The translations under genes were made by a program, and so were the position numbers. The notes under the pieces are model-generated. The model had not been told where the DNA came from, ran no database searches, and saw only the letters and a list, made by a program, of their open reading frames with translations. A DNA stretch of 64,000 nt from Pezicula radicicola (taxonomy: Eukaryota > Ascomycota > Leotiomycetes > Helotiales > Dermateaceae), in assembly GCA_003008705.1 (NCBI GenBank), contig PDUO01000019.1, positions 961,133 to 1,025,132 on the forward strand, in the 5' to 3' direction. Below, piece after piece: positions 44,828-57,870 of the stretch (its first letter is position 1; each line of letters starts with the position of its first letter).

Positions 44828-45473
44828 GATTGTAGCACCTGAGTACTTCGGGGCAAATTGAGTAACTGGTGTTATTTGTTGTTTCGTTCGTGGGGTGTTA
44901 CTTGCGCAGTGAAGCTTAAAATTATGCCGAGGCTTGTTGACAGAGCTCCTGGAACGGTTAAAGAAGTACCCGGTACGCAACCTAAACTACCGTAGGCTAA
45001 AAAGACAAAAGTCAGCCTCACTTCTTCTTGAATCACGAACGGTGCCGGTTCTCTTGGTCCTAGGGATTATTCAGATTATCTACTAAAGAACAATACTGGT
45101 CTCATGAAGTAGTTCCGTAGACTCGGTACGATCAACTGTGTCTCATGAGCTCGAGCGTATACAGATAGTGTAACAAAACAAATCTCATTCATTATCTCGT
45201 CAACTCAAGAGCTCATACTGCTCACTAAAATTATGTCTATGGTATAATGTACCATAGCAAGCGACCCAACCTTTAACCTTTCCCAGTTCCTCCTCGCTGA
45301 AAAATTATATGTACTGTACTGGCTTGGCAACCGAAACGCCCCTTGATAGAAGCTGGCATGCCAAGCTGTTCCATGTCCAACCAAACCATACCTTGACTTT
45401 TCTTTACAATGAGTCTTTCTTATTACTCCGAAACGCCTGCCAGAAATTATGGAATTATGTTGTATGTCTGTAA
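44828..45473. other. Intergenic region between dehydrogenase and sec2
   Basis: 646 bp with the dehydrogenase promoter and the sec2 3' UTR. GTACTGTAC-type palindromic words recur (around 45311). No gene is seen. Confidence 0.4.
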
Positions 45474-47639
45474 TTAGTCAAACGCTCCAGGGATTGTGAT
45501 TGAAAGACGCTTGATATCGTCCTTCTCACCTCCACTGGGGCTTGATGATGCAACTTTCAGTGAAGATGCTGAATGTGTGGAAGATCTCGATATTTTGCTC
45601 TCCACTGGTGCTTCCTCGACGTGTTCGCCAATTTCGATAACTTTCTTCTCTTCAGTCTCCTGTTCTAGAACAGTGCCATCGTTTTGTGCCGCCTCTACTG
45701 GATTCTCAGCCCCGTCGGATTGGATAGATAGCTTTCGTGGAGTCTTCAAACTGTGAACGCTAGTCACCGTCTCGACTGGAGTAATATCCCTCGGCTTAAT
45801 CTCCCCAGTGCGTTCCAATTCCTCGCTGAGTTTTATCTCTTGCTCTTTTCTTGCATCCTCACTGACGCCAGGGCTCTTGGATGGGGTATCGGTGTTGCTG
45901 TGATGATGTACAGCGGGAACTACGCCTCCACCCATACGACACCAGAACATCTGCTCCCTCAATCTCACACTCTCCTCCCAAGCGGCACGCTCGGCCTCCT
46001 CCCCATCTGTTCTCCAATGCCCGTCCTTAAGAACCCGTAAGAAGCCCAAAAAGTCACAACTGGAACGGACCCGTCCTAGGCAATACTTGCATAGAGGATA
46101 CCTCTGGGCATTTTCGCTCTCGTTAGTTCTGAACCTGTGGGTCCGTTTGTGATCCTCGTCCTTCCGTGTCTCACCACAGAGTGAGCATGCAAAAGTGTAA
46201 AGCTTTGAAGAGGAGGGCATTGGCTCGACCACAAGGGTACCGTCACACATGGCATTGAGCACAGTCCGGCGGGCCAGCCAGGAAAGACCTGGGGCAGTGT
46301 CCAGACGTAAAGTTGGCTCGATATCCTCAGCCAAAGCTCTCTTATAGAACTTGGTTTCCTTCAGTGGTGTAAGAGAGTTCGGTCCATTGTTCGAGGTACT
46401 GCTAACAGTAGATGCGGGTGTAGTGGGTGTTGCAGGCGAGGATCCGAATGTTCCAGATGTTGAGATGGATGATGTTGAACCATTTGTAGGAGCCTGATTG
46501 GCTGCAGCATGGCCAGTGTATGCACCCAGGCCAAGACCAAGTCCGATTGCTCCGTACGAGCCGCTAGAACCTCTACTCCCAGCAATGTTCTTCGACATAC
46601 GCAATAGTGATGTGAAATCATCAAAAGCCGCTAGATCGGTCCGGAGCACTGGCTGCAAAAGGTGGGTGAAGCTTGTGGGGTAAGATGGTGATAATGGCTC
46701 AGGGAGGTTTGCTTGTTCTGTGCCTGCATCAATAGTTTCGTCTTTGCTATCGAATTTACTAAGTCCAGGTGTGGATGGCTCGGTAAGATTTGTCTGATCA
46801 TCCTGCTCCTCCGTCATCTGCTCCATAACTTGCTTCAATTCTGCTAGTTGCTCCTGGTGCGACTTCAAAAGGGTCTCCATATCTGCAAGCTGGGTTTTGA
46901 GTTGGTCATTCTTGCGGGTAACGATATCGTGTTCCTTTTGTGCCTCCTCTCGCGCAGTGATAACCATCTGTGATTGTTAGCGGTTACGGACCAAAAAGAG
47001 AAGAGAGCATACCTTGTTAGCCTCCTCGAACAAGGCCGTTGTCAGATTCTCCAGCTCCAACTCAATACTCTTCTTCTCTTTCTCAACCTCTCCTCTCTGC
47101 CTCCTTTCTTCCGTGAGGCTGATCTGGAGCTTTGCCTTCTCCAGCTCGGCCACGGATTTCCTTATCAGGATCCCGCGAGCAACCAGATCCTTATGATCCT
47201 TGTTCTCCGCCTCGAGGCGCGCGACCCGTTCCCTAGCAGCCTCAAGCTCATGTCGGGTCGCAGAAAGCGTGTCGTCGAGATTTGTCGTGTGATTAATCGC
47301 ATTAATTAGTTTATTACTGAGAGTTGCGACCTCATGGCTTAGGTCCGGATGTTGGGATGGGTTCGGAGGGCCAGTTTCGTTTGCAGGCGACATTGCGCGA
47401 CTCCTGGGGTCAGGAATGGTCCCCAAACTGTCTTCATCATTGTATTCGTAGGGATTAAGATGCCTCGGGTCAGGTATTCCAGGTGCAGACGATACCGCGG
47501 TAGCCATAGCGTGGAGCGCCGAGACTGATATTGATTTCGACACCGGCCTCGAGGGTTGTTGAGGTTTGGCGACAAAGGAGGTAGAAGACAACGAGCGGGT
47601 GAGTTGAAGCGATTGCCTCTGTGCTATTTGAAAAGACAT
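45474..47639 (-). CDS. sec2: Sec2-type Rab guanine nucleotide exchange factor, two exons (706 aa)
   Basis: Exons 47639-47013 and 46967-45474 (2121 nt) flank a 46-bp intron (GTATGC...TCACAG). The join lies inside the Sec2 coiled coil: LTTALFEEANK|MVITAREEAQK. The coiled coil spans about residues 105-260 (HEVATLSNKLINAI, then KNDQLKTQLADMETLLKSHQ) and is the catalytic region that opens Sec4/Rab8. A conserved C-terminal module follows (WLARRTVLNAMCDGTLVVEP, FACSLCGETRKDEDH, YPLCKYCLGRVRSSCDF) with paired cysteines resembling a zinc-binding site. The last 150 residues are acidic and disordered. The protein acts on secretory vesicles to promote polarised exocytosis at hyphal tips. The start is chosen at the first in-frame ATG, giving a Ser/Gln-rich leader of about 100 residues. 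Confidence 0.9.
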
Positions 47640-48963
47640 CCGTAAGGAACAGAGTTTGGTGTGTAATTATGCCTCGAGCTACAAGCCTACGCTTCCGTCT
47701 CGCCGTGGGACTTGGCGGGAAGTGTAATACTGGAATCAGAGAGCAGGCATTCACGCTGATATGGTGGGGAAAGGGAAGGTTATCTTGAAGATAGGATTTC
47801 GAGGAGCCACAGCGACAGCAGACATTAGAAGCGGATCAAGACTGTGGTGGAATGGTTGGAGGTGGGTCTGGATGTTGGACTGGTCTGGTAAAGGGCGTTG
47901 GCGTTGGCGTGGTGCGGCGTGGTTAGTAGGGACGGTGTCTGTACTACTTGTGCAACGGTGTAGGAGCTGCGGTTGGCTTTGTACGCGGGAGAGAGAACTC
48001 GTGGTAGGTAGGTAGTGGGCAGGTGGTGAGGAAAGTCCCGTAGTGCCTACGTGCAGTATAATGAGGCGGATGATCTGGACAGCTCACTCTCGCACAGGCC
48101 ACCAGAGAGCCCTTTGGGTTACGAAGCGAGCAAAACGTCATTTGGCCTTTCTCTCCAGCCAAGGCCAACATGCGATGTAGCACCTGCAGCACCAGGGATC
48201 ACGTTGTCACTGGAGACTCACCAGCCTACTGTCGCAAACCCCTCAGATTTGATCTCCGGTACGAAAGCCACGCTAGGTACTTTTCGTGCTCACAAGATGT
48301 ACGGGGACAGGACGGGTCAATCCTGGACCAGCTTTTAATCTCTGGTACAAGTAATATCAGTCCAGCACAGTATTGTAAGGGCGGTACCTGGCAGTAGCCA
48401 GGGGCAACTTGCATTCTTGCCAGAACAGAAGAACCATCCAAGGCCAGCCTGTTTCTAGGTATCCTTTAGGCTTTCGCTAGTTTTCGCGTTCACTACAGCA
48501 ATAAGTCATCTCCGGCTGCTTAATTGGTGGTGGCTCTGTCCGGGCCTAGCAAATTCTTACTTCTCAGTGCTTGGCCAGGTCAGGCCACGGGCCTTGATGC
48601 GTCTTGCCCAGCTGAACATCAGACTAAAAAGCCAAAAGCAAGAAGGGAAGAAATTTTTTTTTAACAAACAACACTATCATATGGTAGTGGCATGAGTGGT
48701 ACCGAGTAGGCGATTAGGTTCTTGAAACGCCAGCACCACCACATTTCTCTTGTTACTACCTATGAGTACCTAGGTACCGTTCGTAGTGCTCAGGTAGTCC
48801 AATGTGCCAGTCTTTTGGGGCTTTCGACTTATTAATTTCGACCTCGAATTAATAACAACAGCCCTGGCTCCTCAGCTCCTGATTGGTCTCCTGATCTCCT
48901 AGGGATCTGTCCCTCCCCTCGTCCTCGTCGCTGAAGTCTTTCTCGGCACCCACAACAATCAGC

Positions 48964-48992
48964 GTACTTTCGTACTTTCGTACTTTCGTACA
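48964..48992. repeat. 8-bp tandem repeat (CGTACTTT)3 plus CGTAC
   Basis: Three exact units and a partial fourth lie in a C/T-rich tract about 1.3 kb upstream of sec2. It is short and exact, so probably young. Confidence 0.85.
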
Positions 48993-49996
48993 CATGGCAA
49001 TGGTCTCCTCTTCTCTTCTTCAACTGCCGCACTATTGAAAGACACCGATCTGACTTTCTTTTTATCGTTCTGCCGAGCAACTTGTTATGGAATGTTTTTC
49101 TGCTTCATGCCGTTCTATTTAAGCTTATCCCTCACGCCTGTAGATGTCAGTGCATTCATGCCTGGGCGCCTTTCCTGGGGATCTTGGAAGCATCTTCCTC
49201 GCTCCTGGTCCATCGTCGCACCGTGCGCCCACTGGCTGGTCAATGCATGCCGCTGCCAGACTACGAGTGCTCGTAACTCGATTCACCAATCCACACCATC
49301 TGCATTTACCTTTGCGAGACCATTATGCGTTTCGCTGCGCTGCTCGTTGAGACGTGTAGCGATCTGTGCCGCGAGTGCTGAAGAAAGTATATTTTTCAGG
49401 CGCCTGGGGAAGAACCACCCGGGAGATCTTAGCAACTAGCTTCGGCCAATTTTGTCATTATTGTCGTTTTGGATTTGATCTCAGTACCATACGATGGAAC
49501 GGTCCGTGAGATGGAGAGGATCAGACGAAAAGAAAAGCCTGAGTTCCGTCATGGCGTTCGTCTGACAGTCTGAAACTGTGAAACTGTGATTCTCATAACG
49601 AAGTGTCTGCAGAGATTTTGACTCTGGTGGTCTGTTCATTCACCTCGCAACAGGAATTATGAGTTACACTTCTTGTGGGGGTTGCGAGACTGAGTCATAA
49701 TCACTAATTGCCGTTCACTACTTCATACACCGGTAGATATGACACAGAGGAGAAGATAAAATGTGGCCTTTTTATTCCGACATCCGCCTCACCATAAGTC
49801 CTATGCTTTGGAGGTTCCAAAACATGTTAATCATTCCCAGAGAGAGGAAGAAATAATAGCGTTGTATTCTTAGCTAGTGAGATGCAAAGCGCCGTTGGTT
49901 TTGGATATCATAGGGTAAACATAGGTCTAGTTGACTAGGTTTTGCAAAGATTGAGGGGTTTTGAGTTACCCAACTCGCGAACAATTCTGATTAGCA

Positions 49997-50135
49997 TACT
50001 GTGCGAATTGGGTTGTAAGTGTTCATTTTGATCAAGATAAGTCAGTTACTTAAACCAAGCGGGTTACTCAAGTTCCATCTCTTATATCTAAATAGATATC
50101 TATCCAAGATGTTCTCTTGCAAAGCAATTGATATG

Positions 50136-50138
<3 letters not shown>
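49997..50138. mobile_element. MITE-like element (copy 2), diverged
   Basis: The element is 142 bp, against 143 bp for the copy at 15017. The ends TACTGTGCGAATTGGGTTGT and (minus strand) TACCATATCAATTGCTTTGC are inverted relatives of each other and of copy 1. The interior shares CAGTTACTTAAA, GGGTTACTCAAG and CCATCTCTTATATCTAAATA with copy 1. It directly abuts a (TTA)n tract. Confidence 0.6.

Positions 50139-50171
<33 letters not shown>
50137..50171. repeat. (TTA)n microsatellite
   Basis: An uninterrupted run of TTA units begins at the right edge of MITE copy 2. It may be an insertion-site feature or a tail acquired afterwards. Confidence 0.85.
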
Positions 50172-51330
50172 GATATCTATATTGGTTTTTGCTATAAGGA
50201 TTGACCAAACGGTTTTGGATTGACTGCAACCTTACGAGGCGCTTTATTATATTCTATTAAGCATTTCTTATATATACAGCAATGCTGCCTAAATATAAGG
50301 TATGACATAAAAGTATTGTAAAAATACCCGCGAAGTCTCAGCACGGTGTATCTCAAGAGTGGCGGTAACTGTTGGTAATCATATCTACCACTATAATGAT
50401 AAAATAAAGGAGTTTTGTATCTCTTGATCCTTAACAAGTATAAAGCTTAGAAAAGTCAGCTTAAGTTCCTCAACATCAGCCCTTGACGGTGAATTTCTAT
50501 AGCAGAGAATCGGTATCACCAAAATTAACCATAGTCACAACCTTGATGAAAGTAGGAGAAATGGTTTATCGGTAATTCTATAAGTTGATAAGAGCTCCAT
50601 ACTTATAATCCCTTCTACTAAAGACATCAAAGATCAAACATATTATAAGCACAACTCCACTCTGCGTTCTTTCTCCTTAGAATAAGCCCCACAAGAGGAA
50701 TACTGCTGGTATTCTGTAACAAGGAGGCTAACAAATTAAGTGCAAGCTTCACGGAGTCAGACCGTGAACAATGGCGCATCCGAACCCCCCAAGCGAGCTA
50801 GTCACCTCCCAATCAAGAGATGTGGCTTCTGGCACCTCCTCAACTTTAATCTAGAACTCAATGTTATAAAACCAAGTAGCCTAAGTTGTGCACTGACGCG
50901 ACAAAAGCTGATAGAACGATAATGCCTGCAGATGGTCGTGGCATTTACTTAGACGACGTACAAAGGTGTTGACTTGTATCCTTTGAGCTGACAACATCCT
51001 TGGGGCCGAGGTGAGAGCTATGAGCTATTGGGGTAGTCGAGCAATTTTGTGTTTCACTATTGCAGATGTCTTTCTTGCTAGCTGTATCTAGAGTTAGATT
51101 CGGTGAAAGAAACTGATTGATGGTTAAAGGCTTGAGCTGGGTTTTCCTTATCTACTGTTATTATTATCTGCTATTCCATTTCTGAACTTTAGTTCTGCTA
51201 TTTTGCTGCTCGTTTAGGCTGTCTAGGAATATTTAACAGTGAAAACTGTTAGAGAGCCATCGCTTACTGTAGTAGGCGAGGTGCCACCTGCATTTTATTG
51301 TGTTATACAGAATACAAAATTAAGTTATCA

Positions 51331-51335
51331 CTTTA
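51331..51335. repeat. Target-site duplication, left (CTTTA)
   Basis: CTTTA directly precedes the 5' LTR and is repeated directly after the 3' LTR at 56649-56653. This 5-bp duplication is what a copia integrase leaves. Confidence 0.85.
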
Positions 51336-51538
51336 TGTTGCCAAATATGACGCCCTTGCCAAGGATATTAGTTGGAATATAGCCTATATAGGAAATTACT
51401 GATTTATAAGCTCCGGACACTCCTTTTGGTATTTCCTATTCAGGTAATTTCTATATATATATATACATTCATTTTAGTCTATAGAAATCAAGCAATCCTT
51501 CATTGACTTCCGTTCTATATTCGTGAATATATCCAACA
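51336..51538 (+). repeat. 5' LTR of the copia element (203 bp, hardly mutated)
   Basis: It begins TGTTGCCAAATATGACGCCC and ends ATATATCCAACA, the TG...CA ends of an LTR. It matches the 3' LTR in length and order of sequence, but retains its C and G residues. Confidence 0.88.
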
Positions 51539-54500
51539 GTTATAAGCCCGGGCAGCTATTAGCTCCTGGTAAAACGAACAAATCGACATCAACAAAGCGA
51601 ACAAATCGTCAAAATGACTACCAAGTCTATACTCATGCTCACCGACTCTTCAGACTAGCCCAATTGGCTGCTAGGAGTACGCAAATCTGCCCAGAGTGGC
51701 AGGAACCCAGTATAGTCGTATATCGATCCATCATTGGTAACTCAGCCCGCACTTCCAACCACCCCGGTTCAGCCAGTATTAGTGTAAACGCCAATGAATA
51801 CCACTACGGAAATAGAGGCTGTAAAACAATACTTTGAAAGCTTCAAAATCAGATGGGATATATAGAAACGTTCCACCCAGCCAATCAATGAACAGCTTGA
51901 TACACTAGCGTCTATCTAGAAATATATATATAAAACCATGGTATAGTAATATCTACCACTAATTCGAAATTCGACAACGATATAGGAGACCCTCACTATA
52001 TTAAAATCCCGTTTTACTCTATCAGATAGAGCCCGAAGAACGGAACTAGCCTAGAAACTCTATAAGTTGAAATTATATAATAAGAAACAAGGTATTGAAG
52101 AATAGCTTCGACAATGGGAAGGTATATATATAGACGCTAAAGACCTTAATATCACTGAAACCATTAGTAACCTTATTCTATTTAACTTCGTATATACTAT
52201 TCAGGATATTAATTCAGGATATAGATCTACTCTTGAACTTAAATTAGTATTAAAAGAAGATAAGGGTAAAGAACTACTAATACTATATACTCTTATTAAC
52301 TAATATTAAACCTACTAGAGATCCTCTCCCTAATCCTAGAAGTTTAGTAGAAATACCTTTACAATGTTCTAAGGTTAAAATAACTAATTCACTAAGTCTA
52401 AACCTAGACAACTATATATATATAATAAATACTATTGGTTTAAGGAGTACTATTATCTTATCAAAGAAATTCATCTAAAGACCTAGTATACAAGGAAGGA
52501 AATTATAGAAATAATCACTAAGAAACTAGAGGGAAATCTAAGTCTAAAAGTATTAGTTGATAGAAGTATCTAAAAAGTAAAGGAAAAATAAACTATAGAG
52601 AAGTTAAAACCTATAGAAAATACTACTAATTCTATTAAATTAAGTTCAACAACGACTCCTATAATAATAGATATTATCCTAAAGCTTAGAACCTTTATAA
52701 TAGACTCTAGTATAGTCTAGAAATCCTAATATAAACTAGTTAATTCTACTATTATCGATTCTAGTTTAGATATCTATATATATAATAATATATCAAGGTT
52801 TAAGTTAATAAGATTTATATACTAAAATAAAACAATAACTATAGGAAAAGAAGCTTATTAAATTAAAGCCTATAGAATTATAACTCTTATTATTGATTTA
52901 CCCAAAGGTAAGACTATTATTAAATTCTATAATATAATATATATTCTAGGATTTAGTACTAATATTATATCTCTTTATAAGCTAAAATATAAGGGAATTA
53001 AATAGGATATCAAGAACGATTATCTATATATATAAAATAGACTATTATATAATATTAGCTCCTTGGATAACTTCTAGTACCTTGAATAAAATATAAAACT
53101 ATTATCTAAAGGTATATTTACTACTAAAAGAAGTATAAAAGTATTCTCTAAAGCTACTACTAAGCTCTAGTATAATAGACTTATATATCCTAGTCTATAG
53201 ACTATTTATATACTATAAAAAGTAACTATTAATATTAACGTTAATGAAATAGATCTATACCTATAAATAGTTAAATATCTAATATATAACTAAGCTAAAG
53301 CCTATAAAATTATATCTAGATTATTATATATAGAAGAAGATTTAGATAAACTATAGTTCTAAGCTATAGCTAATCTAATTAACCTATCCTATACCTGAGT
53401 ATATAATAATAATAGATAGATTCTCTATATTTAATATACTAATACTAAATTCAACCTTATATACCTAATATTATATAAGAGTAATTTAACCTAAGCTCTA
53501 ATAAATATAATTCAATTAATTAAAAATCAATAGAGAAAGTATATTAAATTTATTCAATATAATAGAGAAACGTTATATAGACTAGATATCAAAGAATTCT
53601 ATAAGAGAAGAGGGATTACCTATAAGCTAAGTATACTATATATATAAGTATAAAATAAAGGGTTAGAAAAAGTAAGGTATATACTTATTATAAAAGGTTA
53701 CTATATAAGAATCTAAGTAAAATTACCCTATAAGCTATAGCTAGAAGCTTATAAAACAACTAGCTATCTTATAAATTAAATACTAGTAGAGGCCCTAGGA
53801 TAGAAGATACTATATAAAGTACTTAAAGGAATAAAACTATTATTAGTCTATATTTAAATATTTAAATACTATATATATATTCTTAATAAAAACCTTCTAA
53901 AATTATATAAGCTATAACCCTATATATATATTAGATATCTTATAAACTTTCTAAATACTAATATATTCAATATATAGGTATCTAGTCTTAATAAGATAAT
54001 TTAAAGCTATAATATAATATTTAATAAGGAATTATTCTATTTACTTAAAGACCTTAATATTAGATATATAGATAAAGCTATTATTAATTCAATTAGTCTT
54101 CTAAATAATATTATATTAGAAGAAGAGTAGAAAGATAATAATATTCTTAACTCTATAAATATTATTTCTAATACTAGTAGTAATTTTAACTAATTAAAAG
54201 CTAAGAAATTAACTACTAGAGTAGAAGAATAAATAACCCTAATTTAATAACTAATACTAGAAATATTACTAGAGCTAGAATCAACCTAAGAATCGATATA
54301 AGAAATAAGTTAAAATATTAATCTAAATTAACTAGAAATTAAACTATAAAAGATTCTAAGGAAATATAAAAGAGATACTAATAAAAGAAGTATAAATAAG
54401 GTACTAATATAAACTAGAGTTATAGTTTAAATAAACTCTAAAAATATCCTCTTTAAAAACTAATATACTATTTATAATATAATTCTAAATATATTATATA

Positions 54501-56445
54501 ATAATTTAAACTTCTATTAAGTCTTTATTACCTCTCTTAACTAAGCTAAATTACCTCCGAAACTCTATTATAACTAGTTACTACTAGAACTAAAGATATA
54601 AATATAAATACTAAAGTATAAGTTAATAATAGACTTTATCTAAGTAGCTCTTAAAGAGATACTTATATTAGTATTGAAATATATATTTAAGGAGATAGAT
54701 AAAATAGAACTAGATATAGATATTTAACTTCTACTACTTATATAGATATTTAAATATAAATTTAATACTAAAGGATATTTAATTAAACTAAAAGTATATT
54801 TATATATCTATAGAGATTTATAACTACTATTAAATAATATATATATAGTTATATTAGTTATATAGACGTTCTAAATACTTATAATAATAGCTATAATATT
54901 TAACTTAGAAACCTAATAATATAATACTATAAATATCTATATAAATAATAATCTAGATATACTAATTATAGTTAAATAACTATAAGGAATAGAGCTTTTA
55001 AAATTTATGAATTAAGAGTTTATTTCTATATTAACTATAGTTAATTCTACTTCTATAAATATATATAACTTAGTACTTCTCCTTCTAAAAGTACTATATA
55101 GATTAAAGTAATCTCTATTACTATAGTAATAAATATTAACTATAGTACTTAAATCTCTTAGACTATTAATAGTTCCCGGAGTTAATTATCTATTTATAAA
55201 TAAATAACTTATATTAATAGTCTTTATAGATAATATAGTTATTATATTCTCTTACTACTACTAGGATTAATATATATACTTTAAAGCCTAACTTCTTTAA
55301 TGATTTAAACTATATATACTTAGTGAAATAAACTACTTCCTTAGAATTAGAGTTATTTAAAATAGAGAAGAAAGAAAGCTCTAGCTAATCTAAGATAATT
55401 TTATTAAAAAGATAATAATAAAATTTAATATTAAGTCTATTAAATTTCTAGATATCCTACTACTAGTTATTAAACTAGAACTAAATAATAAGTAAATAAC
55501 TCTCTCTTAAATCTTTACTTTCTAATAATATATTAATTATATTATTTATAGTACTACTATTATAAGAGTAGATATTATTTATATAGTTTTAAAACTAGTT
55601 AAATTTAATTAGAATCTATTTAAAGTCTATCTATAAGTAGTAGACTATTATCTTAAATACCTTATTAGTTTAAAATATTATATAATTTAATATAATAGAA
55701 TAACTATTAATCTATAAAAAGTCTTCTATATATATAGTAATATAGTATTTATAGATAATAAGATTATCTAGTTTAGTTTATTTAGAGTTATATATATACT
55801 ATATAGAGGATCTATCTATTAGATAGTACTAAAGTTAAATTATTAGTTATATTATTTATTACTAAGCTTTTAATATAGATAATTTAATTCTTTAAGGTAA
55901 TTAACTTTAACTCTATTAATAAGTTTATAATATATCTTAATAATACCTAAATAATAGATCTACTTTATAAGAATACTCTAAGACTCTAAACTAAATTAAA
56001 GTATATAGATATTTACTAGTACTAGCTTTATTAAAAAGTTTAAAAAGATAATTTTAATATTAAATAAATCTCTAGTACTAGAATAATAATAAATAGATTA
56101 ATAAAAGAACTACTATAATAAAAGTATAAAATATTTATTAAATAACTTAAACTAATTAATATTTCTAGTTAAATTAACTCTAGTACTAACTAGTTAAATT
56201 ATTATAAAAAGAAGATCTTCTCTCTTTTTCTTTTTTCTTTCTTTTCTTCTCTATTATAGATATTATTATTATTATAATCTACTTTATAGAAATAACTAAT
56301 ATTATACTTTATATAAGAAGAATTATTATTATTATAAATTATAATTTTATTAATAAAATTTAAGTTAGATCTACTAGTAATTTAATAACTATATTTAAAT
56401 AAAATTTAAATTTAACTTTATTATTTATTTAAATCTAGAGGGGTA

Positions 56446-56648
56446 TATTATTAAATATAATACCTTTACTAAGGATATTAGTTAGAATATAGTTTATATA
56501 AAAAATTATTAATTTATAAGCTCTAGATACTCCTTTTAGTATTTCCTATTTAGATAATTTCTATATATATATATATATTTATTTTAGTCTATAGAAATTA
56601 AATAATCCTTTATTAACTTCTATTCTATATTCGTGAATATATTTAATA
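56446..56648 (+). repeat. 3' LTR of the copia element (203 bp, RIP-mutated)
   Basis: It begins TATTATTAAATATAATACCT, equal to the 5' LTR start after only G-to-A and C-to-T changes, and ends ATATATTTAATA. The length is identical to the 5' LTR. It is preceded by a short purine tract and followed by CTTTA. Confidence 0.88.
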
Positions 56649-56653
56649 CTTTA
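56649..56653. repeat. Target-site duplication, right (CTTTA)
   Basis: The same five bases as at 51331-51335 lie immediately outside the 3' LTR. Confidence 0.85.
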
Positions 56654-57870
56654 GGTATAGAGATACTTACCTTAGATAATAATATCTACCCTAAGTTATT
56701 TAAAACTATAACTATAAGTAGTAATAATTTATTCAAGAATAGCTATAAGTACGATTACTAATAAAGGTCTACTATATTAGGGTTTTATTCTTCGAATAGG
56801 TTTATTAGTATAACTTATAGGAAGAAAAGTAGTATAGTAGATTTATACTATACTATACTAATTGTAAGTTACTACTCCCCTTCTACATCTAGTGTTTTGG
56901 TGCTAGGTCCCAACCAATAAGCCAAAGAGGTACTCTCTCTGTCCATTTTAACGTTCTTGACTAGAATACATAAATAGGTTGGTTATCGTATAGGTACCTT
57001 AGTTGACAACTTTGTATACTCTGTAGAACATGCTGTTACTGTTATCTTCTATCCTAAGTCAACCTATTGCTCTGCGGTCAATTTCTGCTACTAGATACTC
57101 TCGTGGCTGCTGAAACCTACAATCAAGGCAGAGACTGTAGTAAAGCTTTGAGGATTGAATAGAGAATTTGTGGTAATGCTATGAACAAGTTACCAGTTCT
57201 CCCTACCTCGAGATCAGAAACATCCCCTTAAAGAAATTATCTCCCCAGGGTAGTTCTCCTCTTTCCAGACAGAAATCGCATTATTAGAAGATTAGAACTA
57301 TGTAAGCTGCACTTTGAGAGCCACGAATCTGGTGTAGCAAGACTTCCACCAAAATCAAACGCCTGCCGACAATGTTTCTTCCATGCAGAAGTTGCCTTCG
57401 ACTCAAGCTGTGATATAAATTAGGACATTGTCAATAGTATTCCCCAAATATATAAGCTTTACCTCCAATTCGGCAATTATAATCATCTCTAAAGAAACCG
57501 AACGAGTCGAGATGCTGAGCTATGAACTCTTTGTTATTTAAAAGTTTCCAGTTTGAAATACTTTCAGGTAAATTTAAGCCTACACAAAGAACGATGATTA
57601 TCGGCGAGCATCCAGAAAGCCTCAGGGGCACTGCCACACAAAGGAGACTGAGCTTGCAGGAATCAAATAATTAGTTTAAACACGGCCAAGTACTGAGAGG
57701 TAATTTTGTAGTTTCGTTTGAGATGTAACCATCAGCCGACTACCATGTACTTATCTCAGGGTACTCAGACGCTTCGGCAAGAGAATTTAACCCAAAACAA
57801 CTAGACCGACCCACCCCCAATAATTCTTTGTGAAGTGTCTAAGTCGCGATAGTGATCGTTTTAGTAGTAA
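56654..57870. other. Lightly mutated island between two RIP-mutated elements
   Basis: From about 56654 to 56880 the sequence is still AT-rich, as if RIP leaked past the 3' LTR; from about 56880 to 57870 composition is normal. No gene is supported; the minus frame 57431-57637 (68 codons) has no recognisable feature. This is probably pre-insertion host DNA. Confidence 0.5.

Larger units (their letters stand above)
47640..51330. other. Region of 3.7 kb without supported genes
   Basis: The left part is the sec2 promoter. Frames at 47761-48015, 48051-48338 and 49035-49439 are not supported by family or codon features. Noted sequences: an 8-bp tandem repeat CGTACTTT at 48964-48992, a MITE copy at 49997-50138 and an adjoining (TTA)n tract. 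AT content rises toward the retrotransposon. Confidence 0.4.
51336..56648 (+). mobile_element. Ty1/copia-type LTR retrotransposon, complete in outline but inactivated by RIP
   Basis: Two 203-bp LTRs and a 5-bp target duplication (CTTTA) bound the element. A low-mutation leader and gag-like frame lies at about 51523-51837 (start NISNSYKPGQLLAPGKTNKS). From about 51.85 kb the interior is AT-rich with many TAA/TAG codons, yet copia relics are readable: integrase-like EFYKRRGITYKLS then NKGLEKVRY (about 53590-53700), and the RT core LILIVFIDNIVI (55208-55243), where the expected DD has become DN. Integrase before RT is the copia order. A purine-rich tract (GAGGGG near 56438) precedes the 3' LTR. 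All differences I checked at the LTR start are C-to-T or G-to-A. It cannot encode functional proteins. Confidence 0.85.

Noticed and set aside
49035..49439. 134-codon plus-strand frame with a hydrophobic start
   Set aside because: Cys/Ser/Arg-rich composition without motif; it looks like a chance frame in moderately GC-rich intergenic DNA.
57431..57637. 68-codon minus-strand frame in the island between elements
   Set aside because: Short, with no family resemblance or promoter signal.
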